NCBI GenBank assembly: GCA_037039685.1
Contig: JAWNGF010000002.1
Location: 6,200,001 to 6,264,000 of the forward strand
DNA length: 64,000 bases
Source: Ceratobasidium sp. AG-K
Taxonomy: Eukaryota; Basidiomycota; Agaricomycetes; Cantharellales; Ceratobasidiaceae
Reading direction: 5' to 3'
Shown: piece by piece, positions 9,820 to 21,786 of the stretch
Layout of the letters: every line of letters starts with the position of its first letter
Position numbering within the stretch: the first letter of the stretch is position 1
Program-made: the position numbers and the translations under genes
The notes under the pieces: model-generated
The model's database searches: none
Told to the model about the DNA's origin: nothing
Seen by the model: only the letters and a program-made list of their open reading frames with translations

Positions 9820-12236
9820 ATGATTGGGAAGATTTTCGGGAAAAAAGAGCCTGAACTAGTGCTATCGGACGAGTCGGATGAAGAACCTAGGAGGCCTAGG
9901 TTTCGACGAACGAGGAGTGCGGCGTCTGAGAGCGTTTACGCAGACTATCGTACGCCACCTTCCAAGTGTCACCCATAACCCCCTTGACCTATCCCCTCTT
10001 AGTGTCCGACGACTGGGGAGACGCACCTACAATCCATGTCGACCGTGATGGCCGCGAAATCCACTCTCGATCACCTTCGGATGATTTGGAAGACTGGCAA
10101 CGAGGAGGTGGAGTGTTTGGTGGCGTAGCCGCTCGGATGCGAAGTATGAGCCTTTCAAAACCGAATTGGAACCGGGCTCCCCCTCCTGCAGTCAACGACC
10201 AGTATCGATTTGGGTGGGCCGATCGGGTAGAGCGTGCGGGTGGCAGGGACGAGCGGCAAGAGAAGAGGGATGAGGATAGGAGCCGACGGCCGGTCGCGAT
10301 GCCTATACCCAACCCTGCTCCTGGCCCGATCGACGTACGGAGGGATGAAGATCCACCCGGACTAGGGGCCAAACCACCATCTGGAGTGCCTCTGCGACCT
10401 CCAGTGAAAGGTGCGACCGCTCAGGCTTCAACTACGGCCCCAGAACATCCTGGACTCTCACGTCGGGCAACACGAGCCTCCAATCGACCGACCGAGCGGA
10501 CCAAAATCATTAATCCAGACCGGTCCACAACGAGTAGCCCCACAGTTATCCCGCACAAGGATATTGGGAGCGGTAAACCAGGCCATCGGCGCCACCTTTC
10601 CCGTGTCGAAAAGATTGCGGCCGTGTTCCAGCATGTGGCGAGTCTGCCTCTCTTGGCTGACACCCCTGTGCATACCTATTACCCGCCAAAGGAGAAGGAG
10701 ATCGTTCCTCCCGCAGAGCCATTCCACACGTACGATCCAACCGTCCCGAAACGGTATCGGCCGCCCCCTCCAATGCCGCCTTGCTGGTACCAGCCTAAAC
10801 CTCCGAAGCAGAAGAAACCGAAAAAGGTCAAGGAGAAGAAAGGCGGCAAGGGCAAAATGGCAATCGCAAACGAGTTGGACAATTCTATGCTCTACGATGA
10901 CGAGTTCGAATATCCCGACTTTCAGGAAGGATACACTGGATACACGCCTACTCTTCAGTCGGATCCGACCACCGATGATACCGAGACACTGTACGACCAA
11001 CCGCGGATGATTCAAGACGTCAGCTTTGCACAGCACTCGATGCGGCCTGCGTTTTTTCCTGGACCTATTAAATCGACTGGGCTTACGACTCAGCAGCTAC
11101 CCGATATGGAGCCCGTCGACCCGCGTATATATCCCGACGATCCTCGCATTTACCCCCATGATCCTCTAGTGTATCCCTACGATCCTGATATTTACACTGA
11201 AGATTCTGGCGTTTACTCCGAAGATTCTCGATATTATGCGGACGACCCTCACTACTACCCAGACGACTACCCCGCATACCCAGACGACTATCCCGCATAC
11301 CCCGATGAACCACATATGTATCCCCCCGGCCCACACCCCGACATGTTTCCGGCTGTTCCTTATCCAGGCATGTACTACAACGGCCCACATCCCAATGATC
11401 ATCCCGTCGGCCCTCTCCCAGCGACACAGACACCGGGCCCTCGTCGCTTACAGATCGCTGCCGAGCCGTGGGAGAGCTCTTCGAGCTCTTCATCCCCACG
11501 AGGACCAATCCCCTCCCCCTTAACGACTGCTGGTGCCCGAACAGTCCATGCGCGAACACCTATGGTAGTCCCGCTGGACATGCCTGAATCTGTTAGTGGT
11601 GTGACAGCCGCTGGGCCCCCACTGATCATCCCTACGCCAACGGGTACCCACAAGGCAATACCTCAACGAACGCCCAAGGGCCACGCTGGTCCGCTTCCTG
11701 GCGGGTATTCTCCGGCCCAAACTTTTGCCAAACATTACGAGGCATATACGCCGCCTAAGAGAGGCAAAGGTCCCTCGCCACGCGTCGCACAAGGTCATAC
11801 GCCCAAGTCACGCGTGCGTTCGCCAGAGGAGTTCTACTACGTCCCTCCGCAAGGTCGGAAACCTTCGCCATTGGGCGGCAAAGGATCATCCAAGGGCCAT
11901 GGTCCTTCACCTCATCTACCGTTTGGCGCATCACCTCAAGGGCCATATGGCCCCTCGCCCCAGTTCCCGTACGGTCCCCCTCCGTTCCCCTATGGGCCCT
12001 CACCTCAGTACGCTTATGGACCTTCACCACAAGCTCCATACGGCCCCTCGCCCCAAACCGGATACGGCCCCTCCCCACAGACCGCTTTTTCACAAGTGCC
12101 CCAGTATGTTTGGACCTGGGGCGCACCGCCTTATGGCGAAATGCCTCCCCCACCGCCTATCCCAGGTGACTCGCCGCCACCCATTCCGTCACCCATCGCT
12201 ACAAGCACTGCTCGCTCGCGATCGAGCCGACGCTAG
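9820..12236 (+). CDS. Proline/tyrosine-rich intrinsically disordered repeat protein
   Basis: Two exons, 9820-9949 and 10003-12236 (787 aa). The intron uses donor gtacgc, the only nearby choice that keeps the frame. The N-terminus MIGKIFGKKEPELVLSDESD is charged. A Lys-rich stretch near residue 290 (KKPKKVKEKKGGKGKM) could be a nuclear or nucleic-acid-binding patch. Two tandem repeat tracts are present: an acidic D-P-x-x-Y-P type (about 11118-11331) and a G-P-S-P-Q-x-x-Y type (about 11925-12087). One short helical island (RVEKIAAVFQHVASL) stands out. No enzymatic domain, signal peptide or membrane span. Tyr- and Pro-rich repeats of this kind are seen in scaffold or phase-separating proteins, but the function here is unknown. 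Length may be polymorphic between strains. Confidence 0.8.
11118..11331 (+). repeat. Coding tandem repeat, D-P-x-x-Y-P units
   Basis: Around ten imperfect units of 6-9 codons with Asp, Pro and Tyr at fixed spacing, including two near-identical copies of DDYPAYP. Located inside the repeat-protein gene; replication slippage would change the unit number in frame. Confidence 0.85.
11925..12087 (+). repeat. Coding tandem repeat, GPSPQ units
   Basis: Seven or so units of the pattern G-x-S/P-P-Q/F-x-x-Y near the C-terminus of the repeat protein. S-P pairs recur in each unit and could be proline-directed kinase sites. Confidence 0.85.
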
Positions 12237-13706
12237 TTTCAGCCCTCGCTTGGTTGTATCTATCACGTGTTAATACTTCGCTGTCTTTCTGGACTTGTTT
12301 GCGCTCGGACTTTTTCTGTTGGGGATTTTGATGTATACTATGTCGCGAATTGAGATAGCATTTGCAACATTACGGAGGCGGTTGGGTTGTTGTCCGAGTG
12401 TGGGTGCGTCATACATAAGGAAGGAAACGGGCTACCACGGGTTGTCACGGGTTACTCGAAACCTAACCTCCTCACTGAAAAACCGAGGCCGAAAACTCGC
12501 CAGCGCATGTCCCGGCTAGTTTATTGCCTTACCCCAAATTTTAAGTTCAACGGGCCAATCGTAGCAAGTGCTACAGGCGGAAACATTTTAGCGCCGGGTA
12601 ACCCGAGGTAACCTGTTTCCTTCCCTAGTCATACATGTACAACGCATTTCTGGTCGTTTTGGGTCCTCACCGTGGGGTACGATCTGACTTCCTCTGGATT
12701 CTGTGAGACCCCAGTACAACCTTTCTATCGAGCTTCCCGAATTCACATGTATGCGTAGCAGCAATCCGTTGTCTTAGACATGTGCACTAGTTGCTGTTAG
12801 ATTACAACGCGAGACCCGTGGCGTGAGTGTCCAAATTAGACTGGCACATCATCCTGCACTATCTTGAAATCAGGTATCGCTTAGGATAGAAGAACTTACT
12901 CGCAGGTACCTTGGCCACTTTTAGCTATGGTATTTCGCGTCCTCTCCATTGGCAGTTTTCGATGAGGTAGAAACTCGAGAGTGGGTTGTGAGTAAATAGG
13001 AACAATAAGAAGATGGACTGATTTAGTGAGATTAGCGGCCTTCAACGTTTGTTCGAAAGGAGATATACACCAGACGGAGTACCCATACGCTGGCTTGGCG
13101 TGATGTCACTTTGCACAAGTGTGGTCCAGGGGCACGCTCATACAAATTTAAAGTTGAGGAGGCCAGTGGGTATTAACTCGACTGGACGCAATCAGAGCTT
13201 GTGCCTTGATGTTTCATTGTTCTACTTTTGTAACATCGGCCCGAGTGGCGAGCTCGGCTGTTCGTGGTGATATTCGAGGCGATACGTAGTACGCCACGGA
13301 ACTGAGCGTCGCTAGCCTTATAAAATCATTGGCTTCCTCAGATTTAGGCTCCCCCGTGGAGGAAAGCCGAAAATCACAATTGATTGGGCAGTCTTCGAAA
13401 GTATGGTTAGCATACCGTCACTTCCCTAATCAAGTGCACTGTTCGTCCCAATTTGTCGGTGGCAACTGAGCTGGTTTCAGCGTTAGCGGCTATGGCACTA
13501 GCTCGATACACTGAGGCTGCGCCTGACAATTCATGCCTGTCACTATTCATCTTCGAAAGTGAACCTCGGGCTAGGATAATCATGCACACCCATATACGGC
13601 AGAACGGGTGTTCCAACAGGATATATACCCGCCTGTGTCGTTGGCGGAAAGTCACAACCTTCGCCCTCTTTCCATTCCTTGTCTTGCTAGTCACAATCTG
13701 ATTAAC
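12237..13706. other. Intergenic, no gene seen
   Basis: About 1.47 kb with no supported gene. Short open frames (under 110 codons) lack domains and codon structure. It includes the promoter of the acyltransferase gene. Confidence 0.45.
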
Positions 13707-15543
13707 ATGGATCCTTTCCGCGTTGAACCAGTCCATCTCATGGATGCCCACTCCGGTGGTGCGCATCTTACCTTTACTATCGGCCTCGTTTTCAGCGGCG
13801 TAGTCGAAAAGACGCGCATAGAGTCCGCGGTGCAAACGGTTGCTCGCACCTGGCCCATCCTTGGTACCCGCTTGCGTCGTCCTAGCTCAGATGTAAGTTC
13901 GAGTGGATACGCGTGTCTTTGGTAGTTGCTCACCCCTGAAAACCAGTCGCCCGTCGTCGAGGCTCTCATTCCCGACGCTGAGCATGCTATCCTATCGACC
14001 ACATTCCGCGTGAGTGATGTGTTATATTTCGAGCATTCGTGCTAATGTCCTTCACAGATAATACCCAAGCGCGTTCATGAAGCTGAGAACCTTCCCGTCC
14101 GCACCCAAGCCATCAGCACCCAACGACTGAACCGAAATATGCACCTCTACTTCGACAAGGCTCAGCCAACAACCGAAGAGATTATCGCTTCTCAAGGACC
14201 GGCATTTCACCTTCACATCTCATGTCTTCTCGATGCGACAACTTTTACGCTCACCCTGCCTCACATGCTAATGGACGCCTCCGGCGCAGGGTCTATCCTA
14301 CGTGGGCTTATATCCGCGCTGGAGGGCAAAGAGCTCCCGCCCCATCTCCCGGGTGACCCGTGGCAGGCTGCCCTGGATGCTGGCGGTTCACGTGAAGCCC
14401 CGTCATTGAGAGGCTGGACGACATACGGCCCATCCGAGTTTGCGACTGCTGCCGAGTCAGAACGATTGGACTTCGAGAATGATGGTCCGATCCAGCAGCG
14501 GACGGTGTACTTCCCTTCGGCCGAGGTCGAGCGTCTGAAACAGCAAGCAATGGACGAACTAAGGGCTCAGGGCCTGACTGTACCATTCCTCAGCTCTGGG
14601 GATGTGATTGTTGCCTGGCTTTACAAGGTAAGTTCAATATTTAATGATGTTATCGCAATGTGCTAATTGGTGTTAGCACTTTTACGGTGATGAGCGTTAC
14701 TCTCCTGAACGGACCAGCCGACTGATCTATGTCCTTGATGCGCGGTACGTTGCACTCCTTCAGCTCAACCTCAACTCATATCTATTCCCAGACTTCGCTT
14801 TCCGGAGATTTTCAAGCCTGAGCAAGTGTACCTAAAGAACGGATACTTGCTCATGGTCAACGATAAGTACGCCAACGCCAAAGTCCGTGACATGTCACTT
14901 GGCGAGATCGCCCGAATGGTTCGAGAGCTTGTCATTGAGCACTCGAAGCGGGAGACGATCCTCGATCACTTGACATGGAAGTTTGATCATGCGGGTGCAG
15001 TGCAGGTGCCAGCGCCGGCTGGAGAGCGGGTCATGTGTAAGTACCATCAAGTTCAACCGAGGGGACTTGAAAGTTAATTTTATCTCCGATATGGGCTTGT
15101 AGTCGCTTCTAACTGTGAGTCCCTTGATTTTGTGGATTGGCAAACGTAAGAACTAATATCGAATTCTACTTGGTCTAGGGTTGACGTTTGGATTTGGTGA
15201 ACTGAGCATTGCCAATGTCATCAAGCCAGGTACGGGTTCCGGTGAAGTTCTTGACACTTATTGGTGGATGCCAGGAATTCCTCGGTAAGACACTGGCCTG
15301 CCTTTGAAAGAATCATCTGACCTTGTCCTCTTTGGGGTTGACAGTTGCAGTGGTTGCATCACTTTCCGTGACACTGAAGGAGGTATCAACGCCGTGTTCG
15401 ACTGGGCGGAGAGTAACTGGACCTCGGGCACCATGGGAGCGTACGCTATCGAGAAGCTGGCATTTCCCGCAGAGATCCCGGCGAGGTTGCGCATTTATCC
15501 CGTCTTGTGGTGGCTACAACGGCTTGTCAGCGTTTGGCACTAG
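13707..15543 (+). CDS. BAHD-like acyl-CoA acyltransferase (transferase family)
   Basis: Eight exons (13707-13892, 13947-14009, 14058-14627, 14677-14744, 14792-15036, 15103-15114, 15179-15284, 15345-15543) join in frame to 482 aa, the usual size for the family. The catalytic HxxxD motif is LPHMLMDASG; His is the general base that activates the acceptor hydroxyl or amine. The structural motif near the C-terminus, DFGWG in plants, reads WLTFGFGELS. Such enzymes acylate secondary metabolites in the cytosol (for example trichothecene 3-O-acetyltransferase relatives). One exon is only 12 nt; it is supported because it restores the frame and the sequence FASNWLTFG. No biosynthetic cluster genes flank it, so the substrate is unknown. 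Confidence 0.85.
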
Positions 15544-16994
15544 AACTTCTGAATTTCTCTCATGTGATCTTAATTTTTTGATGCGTGTTACTTATTTTCG
15601 TTCAATGATGATTGCATACATGGTTAGACACAGAGAAGAACACAAACTTTCTTGGGTTAAGTTTATCCAAACGAAGCAACTCTTCAATAGGGCACGCGAC
15701 GTCGAACACCGGTACCGCACCCGACTCCCGACCTCAGATTCATTCAGGGCCCGTTCTATCGAATCACCTGGATCATTGACGATGGTATACACATTAATGA
15801 CACCATCCATGGTTTGGTTATCGCCTATCCTCTTGCATTTTCCTTCCACTTCGGCGGTGCAAATCCATAACTTTCAAGTCTTGGTGGCTATCACGGCAGC
15901 ACTGCGTATAATCTCCTGCATCAAATCAACTTTTCAAAAACTGCTATCGAGTTATTGAGCGAATGGTGTACCTAGGTACGTTTACGCACAGCATGCCCTC
16001 AGGGGAAAGAAACTGAAGATGTATGGCCACGAGTCTATTCGCTCCACCTTTGTCGCCTTAGGTGCGCATAAGGAAGCAGGAGATAGGTCTGGGTTCATGT
16101 CGTACTTTACTAGACCGTTGAAAGGAGATAAAACAACATTACATATCTTACTGTAACGCTACGGAATATTCAATAGGTAGTCGAGCAAGGTGCCGGGCAC
16201 GGCACCTGCAGATATCTGGTTCTCATGAATTATTCTAATTTAGGTAATTAATTGAGGCGGGAGTGAGGAGTGGCGAAAATGAACTGAGGACTAGGAGGTA
16301 ATGCTACCAAATACAGGGAACGCATAGATCAACACAATCGCTGAGGTAGAAACTCAGGGGAGATCTCGCTGTTGATGGCCAAAACCTCTACAGGCAAAAC
16401 TAGGCTTGGAATCAATCTTCCGCGGCGCAATCGGTGGCGCGTCTGACTGTTAGTCACCCGTTACGTTCGTATAGATGACTTGATAGCTTGAGCAAGTCGG
16501 TTGCGGTTACGGTTGAGATTGTATGGATTCAGGCTAGGGTTTGGGTCCAGAGTCAATGAAGAAGCGAGTTCGTAGATTAGAAAACCGAGCACTGAGAGCG
16601 TCGAACTAGCATAGACCAGCACACGAGGGTCGAGTACACCAGACCTAAGGCGAGGAGAGAAAGAGCGCAGTGCTGAGTAACAGGCAAATCAGTTCCCCAC
16701 AACGAGATATAAGTGTACGGCTCAAGGTTGGCTAGCGATTGCTCAGTCCAGACGTCGAAAGTGGGTTAGGAATTCTTACTGTTGTGCTGGAGGGAGCTTA
16801 GAAAGGTACGAGGAACATAGCTGTCGGGAAAGTTTTGTTTTTCCAGAGTAGTTTTTCTCATGGTTTTTTTATCTGATCCAAAAGTGTATGATGCATGGTG
16901 CGTGTGGTGGTTAGCTACTGGGAAAGTGGAATCGGCGGACTTGAGGTCCAAGAGCTGCATGTAATAGAATGCTTAGGTGGCACCATATAACCAG
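15544..16994. other. Intergenic with a tRNA relic
   Basis: No supported protein gene. An 85-codon frame at 15592-15849 (-) has no recognisable domain. The only feature found is the orphan 5' half of a tRNA-Asn at 16416-16453. Confidence 0.4.
16416..16453 (+). pseudogene. Orphan 5' half of tRNA-Asn(GTT)
   Basis: Thirty-eight bases match the 5' part of the intact tRNA-Asn at 16995 with one mismatch (at position 8), from the first acceptor-stem base to the first intron base. No 3' half follows within reach, so it cannot fold as a tRNA. The copy ends near the exon-intron junction, which suggests origin from a cleaved half molecule or a partial duplication. Confidence 0.8.
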
Positions 16995-17095
16995 TCTTCC
17001 GTGGCGCAATCGGTGGCGCGTCTGACTGTTAGCCATCATTGAACTGCTTTGGTCACGTAATCAGAAGGTTGCTGGTTCGAGCCCAGCCGGGAGAG
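16995..17095 (+). tRNA. tRNA-Asn (anticodon GTT) with a 28-nt intron
   Basis: The acceptor stem 16995-17001 pairs with 17088-17094 (one T-G pair). The D arm is 17004-17019, the anticodon stem 17021-17025 pairs with 17061-17065, and the anticodon GTT is at 17028-17030. The T arm (17071-17087) has the loop TTCGAGC. An intron of 28 nt (17032-17059) sits after position 37, the standard place for nuclear tRNA introns. The discriminator base is G. The B-box TTCGAGC and an A-box-like D arm should serve as internal promoters for RNA polymerase III. Confidence 0.95.
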
Positions 17096-17096
17096 C

Positions 17097-17101
17097 TTTT
17101 T
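17097..17101 (+). terminator. RNA polymerase III terminator of tRNA-Asn
   Basis: A run of five T starts two bases after the discriminator base, the usual Pol III stop signal. Confidence 0.75.
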
Positions 17102-17748
17102 CTGCAACATCTGGATGCTGTTACAAGTCCTGCTTCCTGTGGTCTTTTGTCCCTTTTCTCAATTCAAACCGGTAATATGTTTTTTATAGCTTATCGTACA
17201 ACCACGGCAATTCTGGAGCTACTCCGAGTACAAAGATGTCGGACTAGCACTCGGAGATCGTACATGTTTGACATTCCGAAAGCACCGGGTGAATACTGTT
17301 GTATACTTATCGGGCTTCCGCCTGGCTCAATTGATATGCGAGAGGTTCATTAGGAAACCCCAATATCGTAATTTGCACGATTAGTGCTATAATGGTGCTC
17401 GGTGCCAGCAATGGTTTATTGCGTTGTTTGTCCGATGTTACGGCAAGATTACTTTTAATAGTGAGCAGGGTGTTCACGCAGTTCATTCAAGCTCATCGAT
17501 ATCAACTCATACAACACAAACGGATGAATTCGCGTGCGCGCTTTTGTCCCGTGAAATTCATATAAGCGCTTGAGGTCGATGACCAATCACACCTTAAATT
17601 CACGTGCCGGGACATCCCACGTGAAATCCGGCTACAACGGCTACGTATGCCCAATAAATCGGACTAAGACCGGTAAGCGGTGACCGAGCAGCTCTTTATA
17701 GCCAGGACTCGCGCCCCGCATCCCCACATCCATCTCTCTCCTCCCACC
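17102..17748. other. Intergenic, thiolase promoter region
   Basis: No gene seen. A pyrimidine-rich stretch lies just before the thiolase start codon, common in fungal promoters. Confidence 0.4.
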
Positions 17749-19162
17749 ATGGCCAAGTCTGCAATCCTTGCTCAGTCTCCTAACGACGTTGTCATCGTCT
17801 CTGCCCTCCGAACGGCTATTACCAAGGTGTGTAGAACGCCATGCTGCACGCATAATCTCGCTAAGTCGGAATGTGTAGGCCAAGAAGGGTGGCTTCAAGG
17901 ATACTCACCCCGAGGAACTCCTGAGCAACGTGCTCAAGGCGGTCTACACTTCGGTCAAGCTCGACCCGAAATTGATTGAGGATGTGGCAGTCGGCAACGT
18001 CTTGCCTCCTGGTGGAGGAGCCACCGCGGCGCGCATGGCTGCTCTGCATGCGGGCATCCCCAACTCGAGCTCGGTCTACACTGTCAACAGGCAGTGCAGC
18101 TCTGGATTGACTGCCGTTAGCCAGATTGCCAATGAGATTAGTGCTGGGCAGATTGACATCGGTATTGGTACGTCATATAAATCCACTGTCTCAACCCTTG
18201 CTTATATTCTAACTCCATATTTGCAGGTGCTGGTGTAGAGAGCATGACTCATGGCTATGGCGCAGGTGTCATGCCGACCTCATTCTCCGAGTCGGTCATG
18301 ACCAACCAGGAGTCCGCCGACTGCCTGATCCCCATGGGCATCACCTCGGAAAACGTCGCCGCTCAATGGAAAATTAGCCGCGAGACTCAAGACGCGTTCG
18401 CCGCGCAGTCGTTCGCCAAGGCCGCTGCTGCCCAAAAAGCAGGCAAATTCCGCGCCGAAATCGTGCCCGTCAAGACCAAGTGGGTCGACCCCAAGACCCA
18501 GGAGGAAAAGCAAATCACCGTCGAGCACGATGACGGTGTCCGCGAGGGCGTCACAGCCGAGAGTCTGGGCAAGCTGAAGCCCGCGTTTTCCAAGACTGGT
18601 TCGACCCACGCTGGAAATGCGAGCCAGGTCTCGGACGGTGCGGCTGCAGTCCTATTGGCCCGTCGTAGCGTCGCGCAAAAGCTCGGACTGCCGATTCTCG
18701 GCAAGTTTGTGACTTCGGCTGTCGTTGGAGGTGTGTACCGGTTCGTTTGATTATTTTCGTTACTTATGCGTGTACAGTTCCACCCAAGATTATGGGTGTT
18801 GGCCCAGCGTTTGCGATCCCGAAGGCCCTCTCCAAGGCCGGGATCCAGCTCTCCGACGTTGATTTCTTCGAGATCAACGAGGCGTTTGCGTCCCAGGCTG
18901 TCATGTCCGTGCAACACCTCGGCATCCCGCTCGACAAGGTCAACCCCAAGTGTGTATTTCCTCTCCATCCACTACACTCCGACTAACATGTGATTACAGC
19001 GGTGGTGCGATTGCGCTAGGCCATCCTCTCGGATGCACCGGTGCCCGACAGGTCGCGACGGCGTTCGCACATGCCAAGCGAACCAAGGAAAAGGTCATCG
19101 TCACTAGCATGTGTATCGGTTCGGGTATGGGTATGGCGGCAGTGTTTGTGAATGAGCAGTGA
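17749..19162 (+). CDS. POT1: 3-ketoacyl-CoA thiolase (beta-oxidation type)
   Basis: Exons 17749-17826, 17879-18167, 18227-18730, 18778-18949, 19000-19162 join in frame to 401 aa. Thiolase motifs are complete: the active Cys in NRQCSSGL, NEAFA, the His in GGAIALGHPLGCTG, and the second Cys in CIGSGMG. Details such as VGPAFAIPKAL and HAGNASQVSDGAAA fit the peroxisomal ACAA1/POT1 class rather than cytosolic acetoacetyl-CoA thiolase. It cleaves 3-ketoacyl-CoA to acetyl-CoA and a shortened acyl-CoA. The N-terminus (MAKSAILAQSPNDVVIV) shows no PTS2 nonapeptide and the C-terminus (FVNEQ) no PTS1, so its location is unclear; a missed upstream exon is possible. Introns are short and canonical. Confidence 0.95.
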
Positions 19163-19897
19163 TCGTGTTTATTATTCGAGTGTAATGTTATGTCGGGATT
19201 AGTATAAATCCAAAAAAAAATTGCATTATCTGGGTTGGGAGCATGGCAAGATTCATTTCGTAATTTGTGCGCGGTCCCCCGTGAGGTGCGATGGTAACCT
19301 CGTTTGTGAGGTAGGATGGAATGAAGGTTGCGAGTTATGAAATGAATACAGTCGGATTCGACAAATCTGAGACCCGGAGCGGTAGGCGCAAATTTTCCGG
19401 CCGGTGAGCGTTGGCCTCCACGAACGACACATCGGGTAGATATGAGATGATAGACCAAAAGACAAATAATGTATTCACACCAAACTCGACATACAAAAAC
19501 ATGCGCCCAACGCTGATTAGTCGCCAATCAACTAGAGGCAATACGAGATAACGACATGCCCAGCGATGAGCCCGTAGATGCTCTTCTCGCACCCGCTGGA
19601 CTCTTTGCGCATCGTCTGCACGGGAGCACGCCGGTTTGTAACCGGGGGGGAACGAGGGACTGTAAGGAACAAAATTTTGCGCAAGGGTTTATATTAGCAT
19701 GGGTGGTCTGTGCGTTGGCGCTTAGCACACTCGACATCCACTCGCGTCGAGTTCAGCAAGAAGTTGAGAATATAGTCTGTGCGTCGGCGTTTATTATAAA
19801 GCTCACCCAATCCCTGCAGCCAGCATCAGGATTGCAGCCGTGTTAAATTGCGTAATAATTTCTCAGAGAAGCCTGTAGTCGCGAATTTATTGTATTG
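19163..19897. other. Intergenic, no gene seen
   Basis: 3' flank of the thiolase and upstream region of the F-box array. Small open frames on both strands show no domain. Confidence 0.4.
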
Positions 19898-21483
19898 ATG
19901 AACCCGGATCAATACGACTGTCTTCAACGATGGCAGGACGCTCGACGGCAATTCGATAACTCCCTACAGCACCTCTTCAGATCAACCCAAGCTCTCAACG
20001 AGACTCTATCGGAACCTGGGCTGAATCCCACGCTGCTCGAGAAGGCTACCGTTGAGGCAAAACCAATACGCGGGTGCTCTAGCCACTAGGGTAGAGAATT
20101 TGGTCAAAACCCAGGCCATGTTGAAGATGATACGCAATAGATCAATCTCTCTCGTACCATTCAACAAACTCCCTTTGGAAATTTTACTTCCCATCCTACG
20201 CACCATTGTATTCGGTTCTGAACCCTACGACCTCGCTTTCGCTGCTGGGAATCCTGCGCGAATATCCGACCAATTACTCAAGATAACCCACGTGTGTACG
20301 TCCTGGCGCTCGCTTGTCATGCACACCCTTCATTTTGGTCAACAATCCATGTCGGATACGGCGGTGCAAATCACATGGATATGACGTGGAGCCGGACGAG
20401 GGCGTATCTCGAACGCGCTCAAGGACAGCCATTGGTTGCTTCCTTCTGTGGGAGTAACACCGAGTTTCACCTGGCAAGGATGGAAGTCAACTCGTCTTTT
20501 GGCCAATATTTCAAGAAGTTCCGAGATCTGCGTTTGATCTTCTGGTCGCTCAGAGCGATAATGAGACATCTCAAATTATGGTTTACTGTTGGGCAACCTG
20601 GCACAGTGCAAAACCTAACACTTCACAGTGGTCATGGTTATTCTTCGCGCCTTCGTTTGCCGGATATTCCTCTCCCCCAGCAGCGAATTGATTCATTCTT
20701 GGCTCCCATCCGCCGACTGTCGCTTCGCTTCGTTCGATTTGAATGGCCTTGCCCGGTATACCATAATCTGATTTTTCTAGAAATATGTAGCCTCGATGAG
20801 GAGAAGTCACCACGATTGTTACAGCTGCTAGGTGTCCTTGCCGCGAGTCCCAAACTCCGCCACCTCCAGCTCCAGAAGATCCATATTTTACCCGATATGG
20901 GGGGCTCCCCGCAGCCTGTTCTTCTGGCCGAGCTCGATTACCTCGATTTGCGAGGGGTGAATCCCAAAGGACTGTCTCTACTACTTCCCAACCTTTTTGC
21001 GCCCTTACCAGGCCTGAACTTTAGAGTTGGAATACACCCTAACGTCGGTGGTGTAGGCTCGGTGACCCGTTCATTCATGTCTCGGAGTAGTACTTCTGAG
21101 CTCTTCATTACTGCGTCAACCAGCCAAGGTCGGATCGCCCAATATCTCTCGGTAGTTCCGGACCTCACGCACCTCATACTCGATCTGAACCTCAGCCGTG
21201 GTGACGATATTCTCTTGGGAATGATATCCTATAATCATGCGGAGCCAACTCCGGAATGCGTACCCAGATCCCCAAACTCTCTCACTTGACCATAACCCGG
21301 GGCCCACTCCAAAACGACACAATCCAACAGGTTGTCCACGCCCACTCCGACATACATGTTCTCAATATTTTCGCTTGTTTCTTGGAACCGTTTGAGGAGG
21401 ATTTGATAAGCTCTCTTGAGCCAATCGTCGCACAGGTGAACTGTGATAAGAACACACCGCTTTGGTGTAAGCCAGTGACATAG
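19898..21483 (+). pseudogene. F-box/LRR-like protein, first paralogue, frame-broken
   Basis: Aligns end to end with the two intact paralogues downstream, from the leader (LQRWQDARRQFDN) through the F-box (NKLPLEILLPIL) to the C-terminal signature FLEPFEEDL. Three frame changes break it: near 20050, near 20320 (before the block FWSTIHV) and near 21250. The paralogues have no introns, and none of the breaks has sensible splice sites, so it is either a pseudogene or carries single-base errors; the break near 20320 lies in a C run. F-box proteins bring substrates to Skp1-cullin ubiquitin ligases; the C-terminal part with regular leucines resembles degenerate leucine-rich repeats. Confidence 0.8.
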
Positions 21484-21786
21484 CCCTGAGCGGAGATCCT
21501 CCGTTACATGTATGCGCTACCTTGTTTTGTAGATAACGGGATGTGCAAGTTTGCTCTATTAGATTCACATTTACAATCTCGAGTTATAAAGGAGTATTAT
21601 TCTACAGGTATCCGGTACAAACGGCTTGCCTAGGCCGTGGTTAGTAAGGCTGTACATGTGTGGTCCGTGCGTTGGCGCTTTACCGATGACACTATATCGA
21701 TACACCTCCTTCCCCAAACTCCCTAGCCCGCTTATTTTTACACGGCTCAATAAGCGTATCAACTCTGCCACTTGTGTACCAGCCAA

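Noticed and set aside
10411..11036. Long alternative frames inside the repeat-protein gene
   Set aside because: Shadows caused by the GC-rich, low-complexity coding sequence; no start context or domain.
19898..21483. Introns to explain the broken F-box copy
   Set aside because: Both paralogues are intronless and the breaks are one-base shifts without donor and acceptor sites.
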